Positions 8,179 to 15,192 of a DNA stretch of 62,652 nt are shown piece by piece. The number at the start of each line of letters is the position of its first letter. Positions within the stretch are counted from its first letter, which is position 1. Origin of the DNA: Bacilli bacterium (GTDB lineage: Bacteria; Bacillota_I; Bacilli_A; RF39; UBA660); NCBI GenBank assembly GCA_017405445.1, contig JAFRAK010000048.1, forward strand, positions 1 to 62,652, written 5' to 3'. A model generated the notes under the pieces. The model had not been told where the DNA came from. It worked only from the letters and a program-made list of their open reading frames with translations, and searched no databases. The position numbers and the translations under genes are program-made.

Positions 8179-9278
8179 TTTTGTGAAATATTTAAAAGTA
8201 TTCCAGCAATTAACATATAAGATAATAAACTACTTCCTCCGTAGGAAACAAAGGGGAGAGTAATTCCTGTTATTGGGGCAAGACCAATTGTCATTCCAAT
8301 ATTTTGTATTTGTTGGAATAATAACATTCCAATAATTCCAGAAATAATAAATTTGTCTGTATCTTCTATTTTCTTTTTTGATAAGACAATAATATTAACA
8401 TCTAGATAAAGAATGATTGCAAGAAGTATTATTACTCCTATAAATCCAAAATTAGATGCATATACTGCGAAAATAAAGTCTGTCGAAGATTCCGGAAAAT
8501 AAATTGGAGTTTTATTATAACCATGTCCAAACAATCCAGCAGATCCTATTGCTGTTAAAGCATTTTCAAGTTGAAGACCAGATCCTTCTTTCCATTTTAT
8601 TATTCTTTCTAGTCTGTAGTAGATGGAAGAACCAAATATTTTGATAAATATATTTTCTTTATATAGATATAAATATAAGAATCCTCCTATTGTGATTCCT
8701 AATAAGATAAAAGCAATAATAAACCATTGAATTCTAATTCCTGATGTAAACATCATTGATATATATATTACTAAATAAATGATGACACAACCAGTATCTG
8801 GCTGAAGAAATGTTAATATAGATGGAATTGCGACTATCATTAAAGTTTTTAATATAAAAATAAATTCTTGTTTCCACGTAGGAGTATCATAGTCATTACG
8901 AAAATTATGAATCATTGTTGCTAGTGTTAACATTAAAAATATTTTCATAAATTCACTTGGTTGAATACTACCAATTCCTGGAATAGTAAACCAACATTTA
9001 CTACTATTAATAGGATCTGCAAATAATAATAATCCTATTAATAAAAGATTACCAACGATATATAATATCCAAGTTCTTCTATATAAATATTCATTTTTTA
9101 ATTTCATTAATATTATTACTAATAGCCATCCAATTCCATACCATATTGTTTGTTTTAAGGCTAGATTTCCTAAAGACTTAGATGTATACATTAAAGCACT
9201 GTTGATTGTAATAATACTAATAATAGATAAAAGAATGATGGGAATTAATATTCTTAGATTAATTTTTGTGTTTGTCAT
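8151..9278 (-). CDS. RodA/FtsW/SpoVE-family glycan polymerase
   Basis: 375 residues with about ten membrane helices. SEDS-family landmarks: INSSKCWFTIPGIGSIQPSEFMK (the conserved WI-PSEF region, about residue 95-112), LQPDTGC, the large extracellular loop with LIKWKEGSGLQLENALTAIGSAG-type sequence and the C-terminal LPFVSYGGSSLLSYM. These proteins polymerise peptidoglycan strands with a class B penicillin-binding protein. The sequence looks closest to RodA (elongation), but SpoVE (spore cortex) is possible in a spore former and cannot be told apart here. Single gene on the reverse strand with GGAGGGAA-type ribosome site. Confidence 0.8.
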   Translation of the reverse strand: MTNTKINLRILIPIILLSIISIITINSALMYTSKSLGNLALKQTIWYGIGWLLVIILMKLKNEYLYRRTWILYIVGNLLLIGLLLFADPINSSKCWFTIPGIGSIQPSEFMKIFLMLTLATMIHNFRNDYDTPTWKQEFIFILKTLMIVAIPSILTFLQPDTGCVIIYLVIYISMMFTSGIRIQWFIIAFILLGITIGGFLYLYLYKENIFIKIFGSSIYYRLERIIKWKEGSGLQLENALTAIGSAGLFGHGYNKTPIYFPESSTDFIFAVYASNFGFIGVIILLAIILYLDVNIIVLSKKKIEDTDKFIISGIIGMLLFQQIQNIGMTIGLAPITGITLPFVSYGGSSLLSYMLIAGILLNISQKKNRTYKYR

Positions 9279-9334
9279 ATTTCCTCCCTTCTTTATTATT
9301 ATATCAAAAAGAATGTATTTTTATTATGAAAAAT

Positions 9335-9343
9335 CATAAAATA
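9335..9343 (+). promoter_or_regulatory. CATA-N3-TA element before the 81-residue gene
   Basis: CATAAAATA, identical to the element before gerE-like, lies just before the AAGGAG ribosome site. It suggests, weakly, mother-cell expression of this small gene. Confidence 0.25.
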
Positions 9344-9358
9344 TAGAAAGGAGATTAT

Positions 9359-9604
9359 ATGAATACTATTAATAATTTATATAAAAGTAAAAAGAATCCT
9401 AAAAATACAAATAAAGAGTTTTGTATTGTATCTAATTCTAATTCTATGAATTATTCTTCTTTTTTTCATAAAAAGGTTTTAATTCAAACAAAAGAAAAGG
9501 AGTATCGAACTACTATTATTCGTTTAAATGAAGATTCTTTGATTACTCTTCACAACGATAGAGTTTTTTATAAAGATATTATATCGATTGATATTATTGA
9601 TTAG
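9359..9604 (+). CDS. Small unknown protein, possibly spore-associated
   Basis: 81 residues, no family recognised. The first 35 residues are polar (K, N and S rich). The rest (VLIQTKEKEYRTTIIRLNED then SLITLHNDRVFYKDIISIDII) shows short alternating strands of the type seen in small SH3- or Sm-like barrels that regulate or assemble spore coats, but this is a fold guess only. It lies convergent to a CotZ-like coat gene and shares the CATA-type upstream element with spore genes. A clear GGAG ribosome site and coding bias support it being real. Confidence 0.6.
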   Translation: MNTINNLYKSKKNPKNTNKEFCIVSNSNSMNYSSFFHKKVLIQTKEKEYRTTIIRLNEDSLITLHNDRVFYKDIISIDIID

Positions 9605-9630
9605 ATTTAAACTTTAAATAGATATAATAA

Positions 9631-9667
9631 TCCATCACTTTCTAAAAGAAAAGTGATGGATTTTTTT
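9631..9667. terminator. Bidirectional terminator between the small gene and the coat gene
   Basis: TCCATCACTT / AAGTGATGGA stem with a T-run on the right. Nearly the same hairpin occurs at 39036-39073, again at the 3' end of a reverse-strand coat-like gene. Confidence 0.8.
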
Positions 9668-10049
9668 ATAAAGTAATAAATACATCTGGAAGACAACGGA
9701 TTGCTCCTACTGTGTTTAAATCTAATGTTACAAATTGATTGGTATTGGTATAATCACCTGTTGTTGTATCTAATGATAGTAATCTTAATGTTACATAATC
9801 TTGTTCTAGGGATTCTAAACGAAATATATTTGTTGTTTGAGTTTCAGTATTTAGAGTATAGGTAAATTCCCATGGAGAAGCAGTATATTTATTATATAAC
9901 TGAATTGGTCTTGTATTATAAGTAAGAATGTTTAATGGTCCTAGAAAGGGTCTATCACAACTAATATTATCATTTCTTAAATCTTGTCTTTGCAGTAATA
10001 GAATTCTTCTTATAATTTCTGTAATTGGATCTACACAATCATTATTCAT
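9666..10049 (-). CDS. CotY/CotZ-like spore coat protein
   Basis: 127 residues. The C-terminal half carries the pattern of the CotY/CotZ/ExsY family: TNIFRLESLEQDYVTLRLLSL, then FVTLDLNTVGAIRCLPDV, comparable with the family's FRVESVD..CA.L.LL ... C.TVDLNCF.AIQCL. These proteins assemble the outer spore coat crust by disulfide and lateral contacts. This copy has few cysteines (one near residue 5, one near 31 and one in IRCLP), fewer than the Bacillus proteins, so its lattice may rely less on disulfides. The N-terminus DCVDPITEIIRRILLLQRQ also fits the family's helical start. AGGAGG ribosome site. Confidence 0.65.
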   Translation of the reverse strand: MNNDCVDPITEIIRRILLLQRQDLRNDNISCDRPFLGPLNILTYNTRPIQLYNKYTASPWEFTYTLNTETQTTNIFRLESLEQDYVTLRLLSLDTTTGDYTNTNQFVTLDLNTVGAIRCLPDVFITL

Positions 10050-10063
10050 AGTTTCCTCCTTTC

Positions 10064-10072
10064 TATATATGA
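10064..10072 (-). promoter_or_regulatory. CATA-N3-TA element before the CotZ-like gene
   Basis: On the reverse strand CATATCATA lies a few bases before AAAGGAGG. It matches the sigma-K -10 pattern CATAnnnTA; the -35 AC is not found at the expected distance. Confidence 0.3.
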
Positions 10073-10243
10073 TATGTGTGAAAAATAATATGAGAATTAT
10101 AAATAACTAAATTGTAAAAAAATGTTAACTATTCTTATAAAGTACTTGATTATACTTTTAAAACAATATAAAATAAAAGTATAGGATATGGGTTCGGATT
10201 GATGTTGGACTATATTCTTAGAAAAAATAGGAGGTGAAAGAAT

Positions 10244-10534
10244 ATGGCTGAAGTTCGTGCAGATGAAAAATCATTAAATGATTTAAAGAATGCTTTAATG
10301 GGAGCTGGAGAAGACTATAGAGAAAAACTTGCTAAAGTAACTGCTGTAGTTACTGGTATTACTTCAGGATCTATTAGTGGAGATCCTGCAACAGATTTAG
10401 TAAATAAATTTGAAGCAAAAAGGGATTTCTTAAATAGAGTATTGAATACTATTAATGAAGCAGAAGACTACATGGGAATCAAAAAAGGTGGTTTCCAAAA
10501 TATGATGTCAGAATTAAAATCTGGTATGAAATAA
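10244..10534 (+). CDS. WXG100-like small helical protein (type VII secretion associated)
   Basis: 96 residues without signal peptide, predicted as two long helices around a central turn (GSISGDPATD, about residues 46-55). Length and amphipathic pattern match the WXG100/ESAT-6 superfamily, although the tryptophan is absent from the turn. Such proteins pair as helical hairpins and are secreted by the EccC/EssC motor. It is the first gene of a seven-gene cluster (10244-14912) of proteins that all look associated with this pathway. Ribosome site AGGAGGTG is very strong, implying high expression. Confidence 0.65.
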   Translation: MAEVRADEKSLNDLKNALMGAGEDYREKLAKVTAVVTGITSGSISGDPATDLVNKFEAKRDFLNRVLNTINEAEDYMGIKKGGFQNMMSELKSGMK

Positions 10535-10564
10535 TTCTATATTTAGAAAGGAGATGTTTTTTAT

Positions 10565-10867
10565 ATGAATACAGGTTCAATTACAATTAATTCAGAATAT
10601 GCATTAGAAGATGCAAAACAAATTGATACTATTGTTGCTTCTATGGAAGAAGATATGCAAAAATTAGATAGAGCTATTAATGATTCAATTGCTGATGATC
10701 CAAGCCAACCTCAAGGTATTTATACAGCATGGTCAACTACACTTAAACAAAATTGGAGACAATATTGTGGAGCTGATATTCCTGCTGCTTTTGCAGATAT
10801 GAAACTATCTGCAAAAAATTTAAGATTGGCAGTAGAAAAAGCTCTAGGATTCAGTCAAGAAGGATAA
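10565..10867 (+). CDS. WXG100-like protein
   Basis: 100 residues, no signal peptide, two-helix layout with tryptophans in YTAWSTTLKQNW at the middle turn (about residues 56-67), close to the WXG signature position. Probably the partner of the preceding 96-residue protein in a heterodimer, as ESAT-6/CFP-10 type pairs are usually adjacent. AAGGAG ribosome site. The intercistronic region after it folds into a strong hairpin. Confidence 0.6.
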   Translation: MNTGSITINSEYALEDAKQIDTIVASMEEDMQKLDRAINDSIADDPSQPQGIYTAWSTTLKQNWRQYCGADIPAAFADMKLSAKNLRLAVEKALGFSQEG

Positions 10868-10881
10868 TTATTGAAAACAAG

Positions 10882-10942
10882 ATACATTGCTTATGCAATG
10901 TATAGGAAGAAGAGAACTTTATGTTCTCTCTTTCCTATACAT
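10882..10942 (+). promoter_or_regulatory. Two mutually exclusive intercistronic hairpins
   Basis: Hairpin A pairs TACATTGC (10882-10889) with GCAATGTA (10894-10901). Hairpin B pairs 10896-10916 with 10922-10942, an extended stem with two mismatches and a 5-base loop. They share 10896-10901, so only one can form. No T-run follows B, so it may protect or process the mRNA rather than terminate. Confidence 0.5.
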
Positions 10943-10971
10943 TACATATAAGAATAAGGAGGAATATTGAT

Positions 10972-11367
10972 ATGGTAAGTCCTAAAACTTTTTATGGTTA
11001 TGATGAATCATCTAATTGTATAGCATCTTGCCCTGCACAGGATGCGACTAATACGATTAATCCAAATGAAGTAAAAGAAGCTTTAGATAATCTATCATCT
11101 GTTTTAACGGAGGAATTAAATAGGATTGCCTCTGCTTTACATGATGTAGATGTTCAACAAGCAATTGTTGTTCAAGGAACAAGGATGTCCGGAATGATAG
11201 ATGATACAGCTACTGCAATTTCTCAGATTCCTAACCAAATTATTAATAGTCTTTCTTCTGTATATGAGTATTCTGTTTCTGCTCATGATTCTTTACAAAA
11301 TGAGTATAATCAAAATGCTTATGATACAGTTCGAAGTAAAACTGGAGTTGTCAGAGTTACAGGATAG
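10972..11367 (+). CDS. Type VII-cluster protein, unknown
   Basis: 131 residues when started at the ATG at 10972, which follows AAGGAGGA; an in-frame start at 10921 would run through the hairpin region and has no ribosome site. Mostly helical: an N-terminal polar segment with two cysteines (NCIASCP), then helices about 30-120. No family recognised. Its place between WXG100-like genes and a large membrane-anchored protein suggests a co-secreted or chaperone-like partner. Confidence 0.55.
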   Translation: MVSPKTFYGYDESSNCIASCPAQDATNTINPNEVKEALDNLSSVLTEELNRIASALHDVDVQQAIVVQGTRMSGMIDDTATAISQIPNQIINSLSSVYEYSVSAHDSLQNEYNQNAYDTVRSKTGVVRVTG

Positions 11368-11381
11368 AAAGGAGTGTCTTT

Positions 11382-13163
11382 ATGAGTTTTAAGTCTTTTT
11401 TAACAGGTCATAGTGATAAAGAGGCAGATGTTTATGCAAATCTTGATATGGTCGATTTGGCTTTAGAACAGTTACATTCTATTAGTACTACTACCGTTTC
11501 AAATGCAAGAGATAATGTTTATGAAGCAATTCGTAAACTTAATAATGTTAAGGGAATGGCAGAACAGGTTGGAACAATTCAAACATCTGGTTATGATGCT
11601 ATGTTTCAGTCTATTACTGATTCTATAAAGGATATAGAATTAACTCTTACTGATAAAGTTGAAATGATTAAAGCTTACTCTGATGATTCAGCATCAGCTA
11701 CAGGAAAAAAAGTACTTAGTACTTTGGCTATGACAGTATTTAAACCATTAGAAGGTTTTGTTTCTGTTTTAGAAGGTATGGGAGATTCCGTTTTATCTGT
11801 TGTTGGATGGGTTGGTGGATTAGCTAATAATTCTAAATTACAAGATAAAATTGCATCTTGGGTTAAAAAAGATTTATCCCATGATTTATTTAATTTTTAT
11901 TATAATAGTAATCTTGCTAAATACAGTGCTTTTACAGAAGATAGTGCTTTAGCGAGTGCTACTAAGGTTGTTGGAAAAACTGCTGGATTTATATTTGCTG
12001 GAGGAGGCATTGCTGGAGTCTTATCAGGGTTTGGACATGGTGTTGAATCAGGTCTTAGAAGTGGTAAGTCTTATAATGGTGCTATGAGACAAGGAGTCGC
12101 ATCTGCTGCTATTAATGGAGCTTTAGGTGCTGTTGGTGGTACTATTGGTGCTATTGGAAAAGCTGCAGCAAGTGAATTTCAATCTTTACGAGTGAATGAT
12201 GATGCCACGGATATTGTTCACGATCTTACAAGTGGAAAGATAGATGAATACTCTAATGCTGCTAAGGGAGGTATTTTTAAGGAAGAACAAACTCCAACTA
12301 TAACACCATCTTATACGGTGACTTATACTCCAACTGCTACATTGACGCCTACTGCTACTTTTACACCAACATATACTCCAACGTATACACCTGTTTCATC
12401 AATTCCTAGTGATGGTGGTTCGCAACCAATGCCAGATTATAATTATACACCTGTACCAACGTATTCTTCTACCCCAATACCAACATATGCGCCAGTAGAG
12501 AGTATTATTTCAACACCAAGTATTATACCATCTAGTACTTATACACCAGTTATTACTCCAATAGTTACTCCTGTCGTAACAGTTGATTCTCAACCATTTG
12601 TTATTACAAAAGAAGTTGAGGTAACTAAACCAATTGATGCGACAAACGAAACACCAATTGTTGAACATTCTGGAGTAAGTTATAATCCAACTGAAGGATT
12701 GCAAGTATCTACAAAAACATCTAATGAATTAATGAATGCTGAAAACCTTATGGAATTAGATGAATTAGAAGAAATGTCTGAAAATGACTTCGGTACTTCT
12801 TCTTTAGATAGTGTGATTAATGGAAGTAAATTAACAAAAATTCCTACTTCGACTACTCCAACATCTCCTAAGAAGAGAGGTGGAAGTTCTGTTATCCCAA
12901 TTGCTGCGGGATTAAGTGCTGCAGCAGCAGCTGCAATAGGAGCTAAAGCTTATCTAGATCATAAAAACAACAATGATTTTGATGAAGAGGAAGATGAAGA
13001 TGATAGTTTTGAAGAAGATGAATGGTATGATGATGGAGATACTGTTGATGTAGAATATACTGAAGCAGATAAAACTGATGATTTAGATCAAGAATCATAT
13101 CAAGATAATAGTGATAACACTTATTCTGCTAGAAGTCATGATGAATTAGCAGATTTGGAATAA
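11382..13163 (+). CDS. Large type VII-cluster protein with Thr-Pro linker and membrane anchor
   Basis: 593 residues. No N-terminal signal. Residues 1-110 are helical, like the N-terminus of WXG/LXG proteins. Residues about 185-270 are rich in Gly and Ala (hydrophobic hairpin). Residues about 300-425 are a Thr/Pro-rich linker with repeats of the type TYTPT. One membrane helix of IAAGLSAAAAAAIGA type lies near 500-520, and the tail is very acidic. The layout suggests a surface-exposed or secretion-linked scaffold. No nuclease or other toxin motif was seen. It follows the preceding gene after 14 bases, so it is co-transcribed. Confidence 0.6.
   Translation: MSFKSFLTGHSDKEADVYANLDMVDLALEQLHSISTTTVSNARDNVYEAIRKLNNVKGMAEQVGTIQTSGYDAMFQSITDSIKDIELTLTDKVEMIKAYSDDSASATGKKVLSTLAMTVFKPLEGFVSVLEGMGDSVLSVVGWVGGLANNSKLQDKIASWVKKDLSHDLFNFYYNSNLAKYSAFTEDSALASATKVVGKTAGFIFAGGGIAGVLSGFGHGVESGLRSGKSYNGAMRQGVASAAINGALGAVGGTIGAIGKAAASEFQSLRVNDDATDIVHDLTSGKIDEYSNAAKGGIFKEEQTPTITPSYTVTYTPTATLTPTATFTPTYTPTYTPVSSIPSDGGSQPMPDYNYTPVPTYSSTPIPTYAPVESIISTPSIIPSSTYTPVITPIVTPVVTVDSQPFVITKEVEVTKPIDATNETPIVEHSGVSYNPTEGLQVSTKTSNELMNAENLMELDELEEMSENDFGTSSLDSVINGSKLTKIPTSTTPTSPKKRGGSSVIPIAAGLSAAAAAAIGAKAYLDHKNNNDFDEEEDEDDSFEEDEWYDDGDTVDVEYTEADKTDDLDQESYQDNSDNTYSARSHDELADLE
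12295..12560 (+). repeat. Degenerate ACNCCNACNTAT-type repeats encoding a Thr/Pro linker
   Basis: Many short imperfect repeats encoding (Y/F)TPT and related units. They act as an extended spacer in the protein. Confidence 0.6.
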
Positions 13164-13178
13164 AAAAGGAGGATTCAT

Positions 13179-13559
13179 ATGGAAAACGAAGTAAAAAGCG
13201 TTGAAAATCAAGCAATGTCTACAATTAAAGAAAAATTCTTACCTATTGGTACTGTTGTACTATTAAAAGGTGGTAAGAGAGAGTTAATGATTATTAGTTA
13301 TTGTATTGTACCAAATGGGGAAGCCTATGATAAAAATGGTAAAATTGATGTATCTGATAAGATGTTTGACTATGGAGCTTGTGTCTATCCTGAAGGAATG
13401 ATTACTAGTGATCAGTTATTTGCTTTTGACCATGAACAAATTGAAAAGATTTTATTTATGGGATATGAAACTGAAAATCAACAAAAGATTTCTAAAATTC
13501 TTATTGGTGGTTTAGAGGAATTAGCTAGACGTAAAGAAGCTGAAAAACCAGCAAAGTAA
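13179..13559 (+). CDS. DUF4176-family protein (type VII secretion locus)
   Basis: 126 residues. LPIGTVVLLKGGKRELMIISYCI near residues 25-47 followed by DYGACVYPEGM is the pattern of DUF4176, a family found in type VII secretion loci of staphylococci, streptococci and listeriae; its biochemical role is not known. Cytosolic, no signal. It supports the reading of the whole cluster as type VII-related. AAGGAGG ribosome site 15 bases after the previous gene; a terminator follows, closing the first operon. Confidence 0.75.
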   Translation: MENEVKSVENQAMSTIKEKFLPIGTVVLLKGGKRELMIISYCIVPNGEAYDKNGKIDVSDKMFDYGACVYPEGMITSDQLFAFDHEQIEKILFMGYETENQQKISKILIGGLEELARRKEAEKPAK

Positions 13560-13569
13560 TATATTGTAT

Positions 13570-13592
13570 TAAGAGGCATTGCCTCTTTTTTA
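13570..13592 (+). terminator. Terminator after the DUF4176 gene
   Basis: AAGAGGCA / TGCCTCTT stem with T-run. Confidence 0.8.
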
Positions 13593-13593
13593 T

Positions 13594-13622
13594 TTGACTA
13601 TTTCTTTATCCTTTATTATAAT
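13594..13622 (+). promoter_or_regulatory. Sigma-A-type promoter of the second type VII-cluster operon
   Basis: TTGACT (13594-13599), 17-base spacer, TATAAT (13617-13622). Confidence 0.75.
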
Positions 13623-13651
13623 TATCATAGTAGAGAATAGGGGATGATAAT

Positions 13652-14107
13652 ATGGCTAAAGTTGATTGGATTACTTGGAAAACTTATCCTAGTGAATTAA
13701 TTAATCCTCAAATGATTTTAAATAAAATGGATGAATTGTTTGGTGAATATAATACTTATATGCATCCAATTGTTTATGAAACAATAAAATCTGAAATCTT
13801 AAATGGTGGATTGTCTCCACTTGCTTTTCAAATATCTGGAGAATCTCCTTCTAATGAACTTGCAAATCAAATTATGAAGAAAATAGAAGACATTGAAAAC
13901 ACTTATTATGAATTATATAATGTTGTAAATATGATTTCTATAGAACAAAAAAATATTGAGAAAAGACAATTAATTGATGCAATTGATGAAAAGATTCATA
14001 ATGAAGAATTTGTACAGAGTGAAACAAAAGATGAAGAAATGATTCATACAATACAAAGAAATATTAAAAAATTACAAACAAAAAAAGATGTAGTGGAATC
14101 ATTATAA
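13652..14107 (+). CDS. Type VII-cluster protein, unknown
   Basis: 151 residues, all helical, no signal. WITWKTYPSELINPQ at the start, then a long amphipathic helical region and a coiled-coil-like C-terminus (about 95-151, K/E rich). Not recognised. It is co-transcribed with the next gene 10 bases downstream from its own promoter and is probably a cytosolic partner of it. Confidence 0.5.
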   Translation: MAKVDWITWKTYPSELINPQMILNKMDELFGEYNTYMHPIVYETIKSEILNGGLSPLAFQISGESPSNELANQIMKKIEDIENTYYELYNVVNMISIEQKNIEKRQLIDAIDEKIHNEEFVQSETKDEEMIHTIQRNIKKLQTKKDVVESL

Positions 14108-14117
14108 TGGAGGAGTT

Positions 14118-14912
14118 ATGAATTATAAAGTTAGTTTAGATTATGATAAAATAAATGTTTCTGTAAAAAATCTGATTTTTTTAGAAAATGCTTTATATAA
14201 TAGAAATTTGTTTCTTCCTTTTGATGATATGACTTCTTTTTTACAGGAGATTAATTTTGAACATGATCATTGTTTTAATTATAAGAATTATTTAGAAAGA
14301 ATCTATAGTGATTTAATCGATATAAAACGTTTGATAAGTGAATTAAGAGTTTCTTTAGAGGAAACTGCTATGAAATATAATGATAAAGAGGAATTAGCAG
14401 GAGATCATTTGAAATCATTACTTGGATTCTATCAAGATACAAATTTTCAACGAGGTTTATTAACAGATTTAAATTCTTCTATTTCTATGAATACAGATTC
14501 TAATGAAATAATTGATGCAGTTCCTATTGGAGTTGCGATAGGAGTAACAGGAGTTGCAGGTTCTTTAGGAGCAGTAGCAGTTAATTCTCTTTTTGGTTCA
14601 CAGCCTAAAGAAAAGAAAATTAAAGATGATACAGTTTTTGAAGATTACCATATGGAAGATTCTTCACCTACTAGTTATTCTTTTACGCCATCAAAGCAAG
14701 ATAATACCTTTATTTATTCAGCAGATTCTTATGAAAATAAACCATATTCTGCTTCTAGAAGAGAGAAAAGTGCTGGTCATTATTATGGTAATGAAGTAAA
14801 TATTTCTGAAAGACTTCATGAAAATGATGTGGAGTATTTAAAAGATGTAGTGGATGGGTTAAAAGTTGATGAAAATGATGATGATTCTGAAAATGCTGAA
14901 TTTTATGAATAA
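14118..14912 (+). CDS. Type VII-cluster membrane protein, unknown
   Basis: 264 residues. Residues 1-130 are helical, and one Gly/Ala/Val-rich hydrophobic segment (about 134-160, VGVAIGVTGVAGSLGAVAV) may span the membrane. The rest is polar with a Ser/Tyr-rich stretch and an acidic end. The layout (helical head, hydrophobic segment, disordered acidic tail) repeats that of the larger protein at 11382, which suggests an analogous role. Starts after GGAGG. Confidence 0.5.
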   Translation: MNYKVSLDYDKINVSVKNLIFLENALYNRNLFLPFDDMTSFLQEINFEHDHCFNYKNYLERIYSDLIDIKRLISELRVSLEETAMKYNDKEELAGDHLKSLLGFYQDTNFQRGLLTDLNSSISMNTDSNEIIDAVPIGVAIGVTGVAGSLGAVAVNSLFGSQPKEKKIKDDTVFEDYHMEDSSPTSYSFTPSKQDNTFIYSADSYENKPYSASRREKSAGHYYGNEVNISERLHENDVEYLKDVVDGLKVDENDDDSENAEFYE

Positions 14913-14949
14913 AATGTTGAAATTACTTGAATTATGAGTTATAATTACT

Positions 14950-15172
14950 AGCAGAGATGCAGGGACATCGAGGAGTAGTTATAACTTTTTTTGTAGAGAG
15001 TTTACGTTTGGTGAAAGTAAATAATAAAGTATAATGAAGGTAGCGATTGAGCATGATTTCTGAAATAAAGTAAGTTATCCCGGGTAATTCCGTTACAAAT
15101 ATTAAGACTATTTATTAGTGAATTTAAGGTGGTACCACGACTTGTTCGTCCTTTGTGTATCATCTTTTTTTA
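14950..15172 (+). promoter_or_regulatory. T-box riboswitch controlling valS (specifier GTA)
   Basis: The T-box element AAGGTGGTACCACG lies at 15126-15139 and is followed by the terminator half (TTCGTCCTTTG and a T-run to about 15171). Upstream are stem-I landmarks: GGGAC, GAGGAGTAGT, AGAGAG (about 14995-15000) and TTTGGTGAAAG. The specifier is probably GTA at 15040-15042, a valine codon, in agreement with the gene downstream. Uncharged tRNA-Val would pair with the T-box and favour read-through into valS. Confidence 0.9.
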
Positions 15173-15192
15173 TTTAGAAAAGAGGGAAAAAT

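Noticed and set aside
8151-9278. Firm assignment as SpoVE
   Set aside because: Tempting in a spore former, but SEDS proteins RodA, FtsW and SpoVE cannot be separated by eye, and there is no murG or spoVD-like neighbour.
11382-13163. Polymorphic toxin with C-terminal effector domain
   Set aside because: The N-terminal layout suggests it, but the C-terminus is a membrane helix and an acidic tail without nuclease, ADP-ribosyl or other toxin motifs, and no immunity gene follows.
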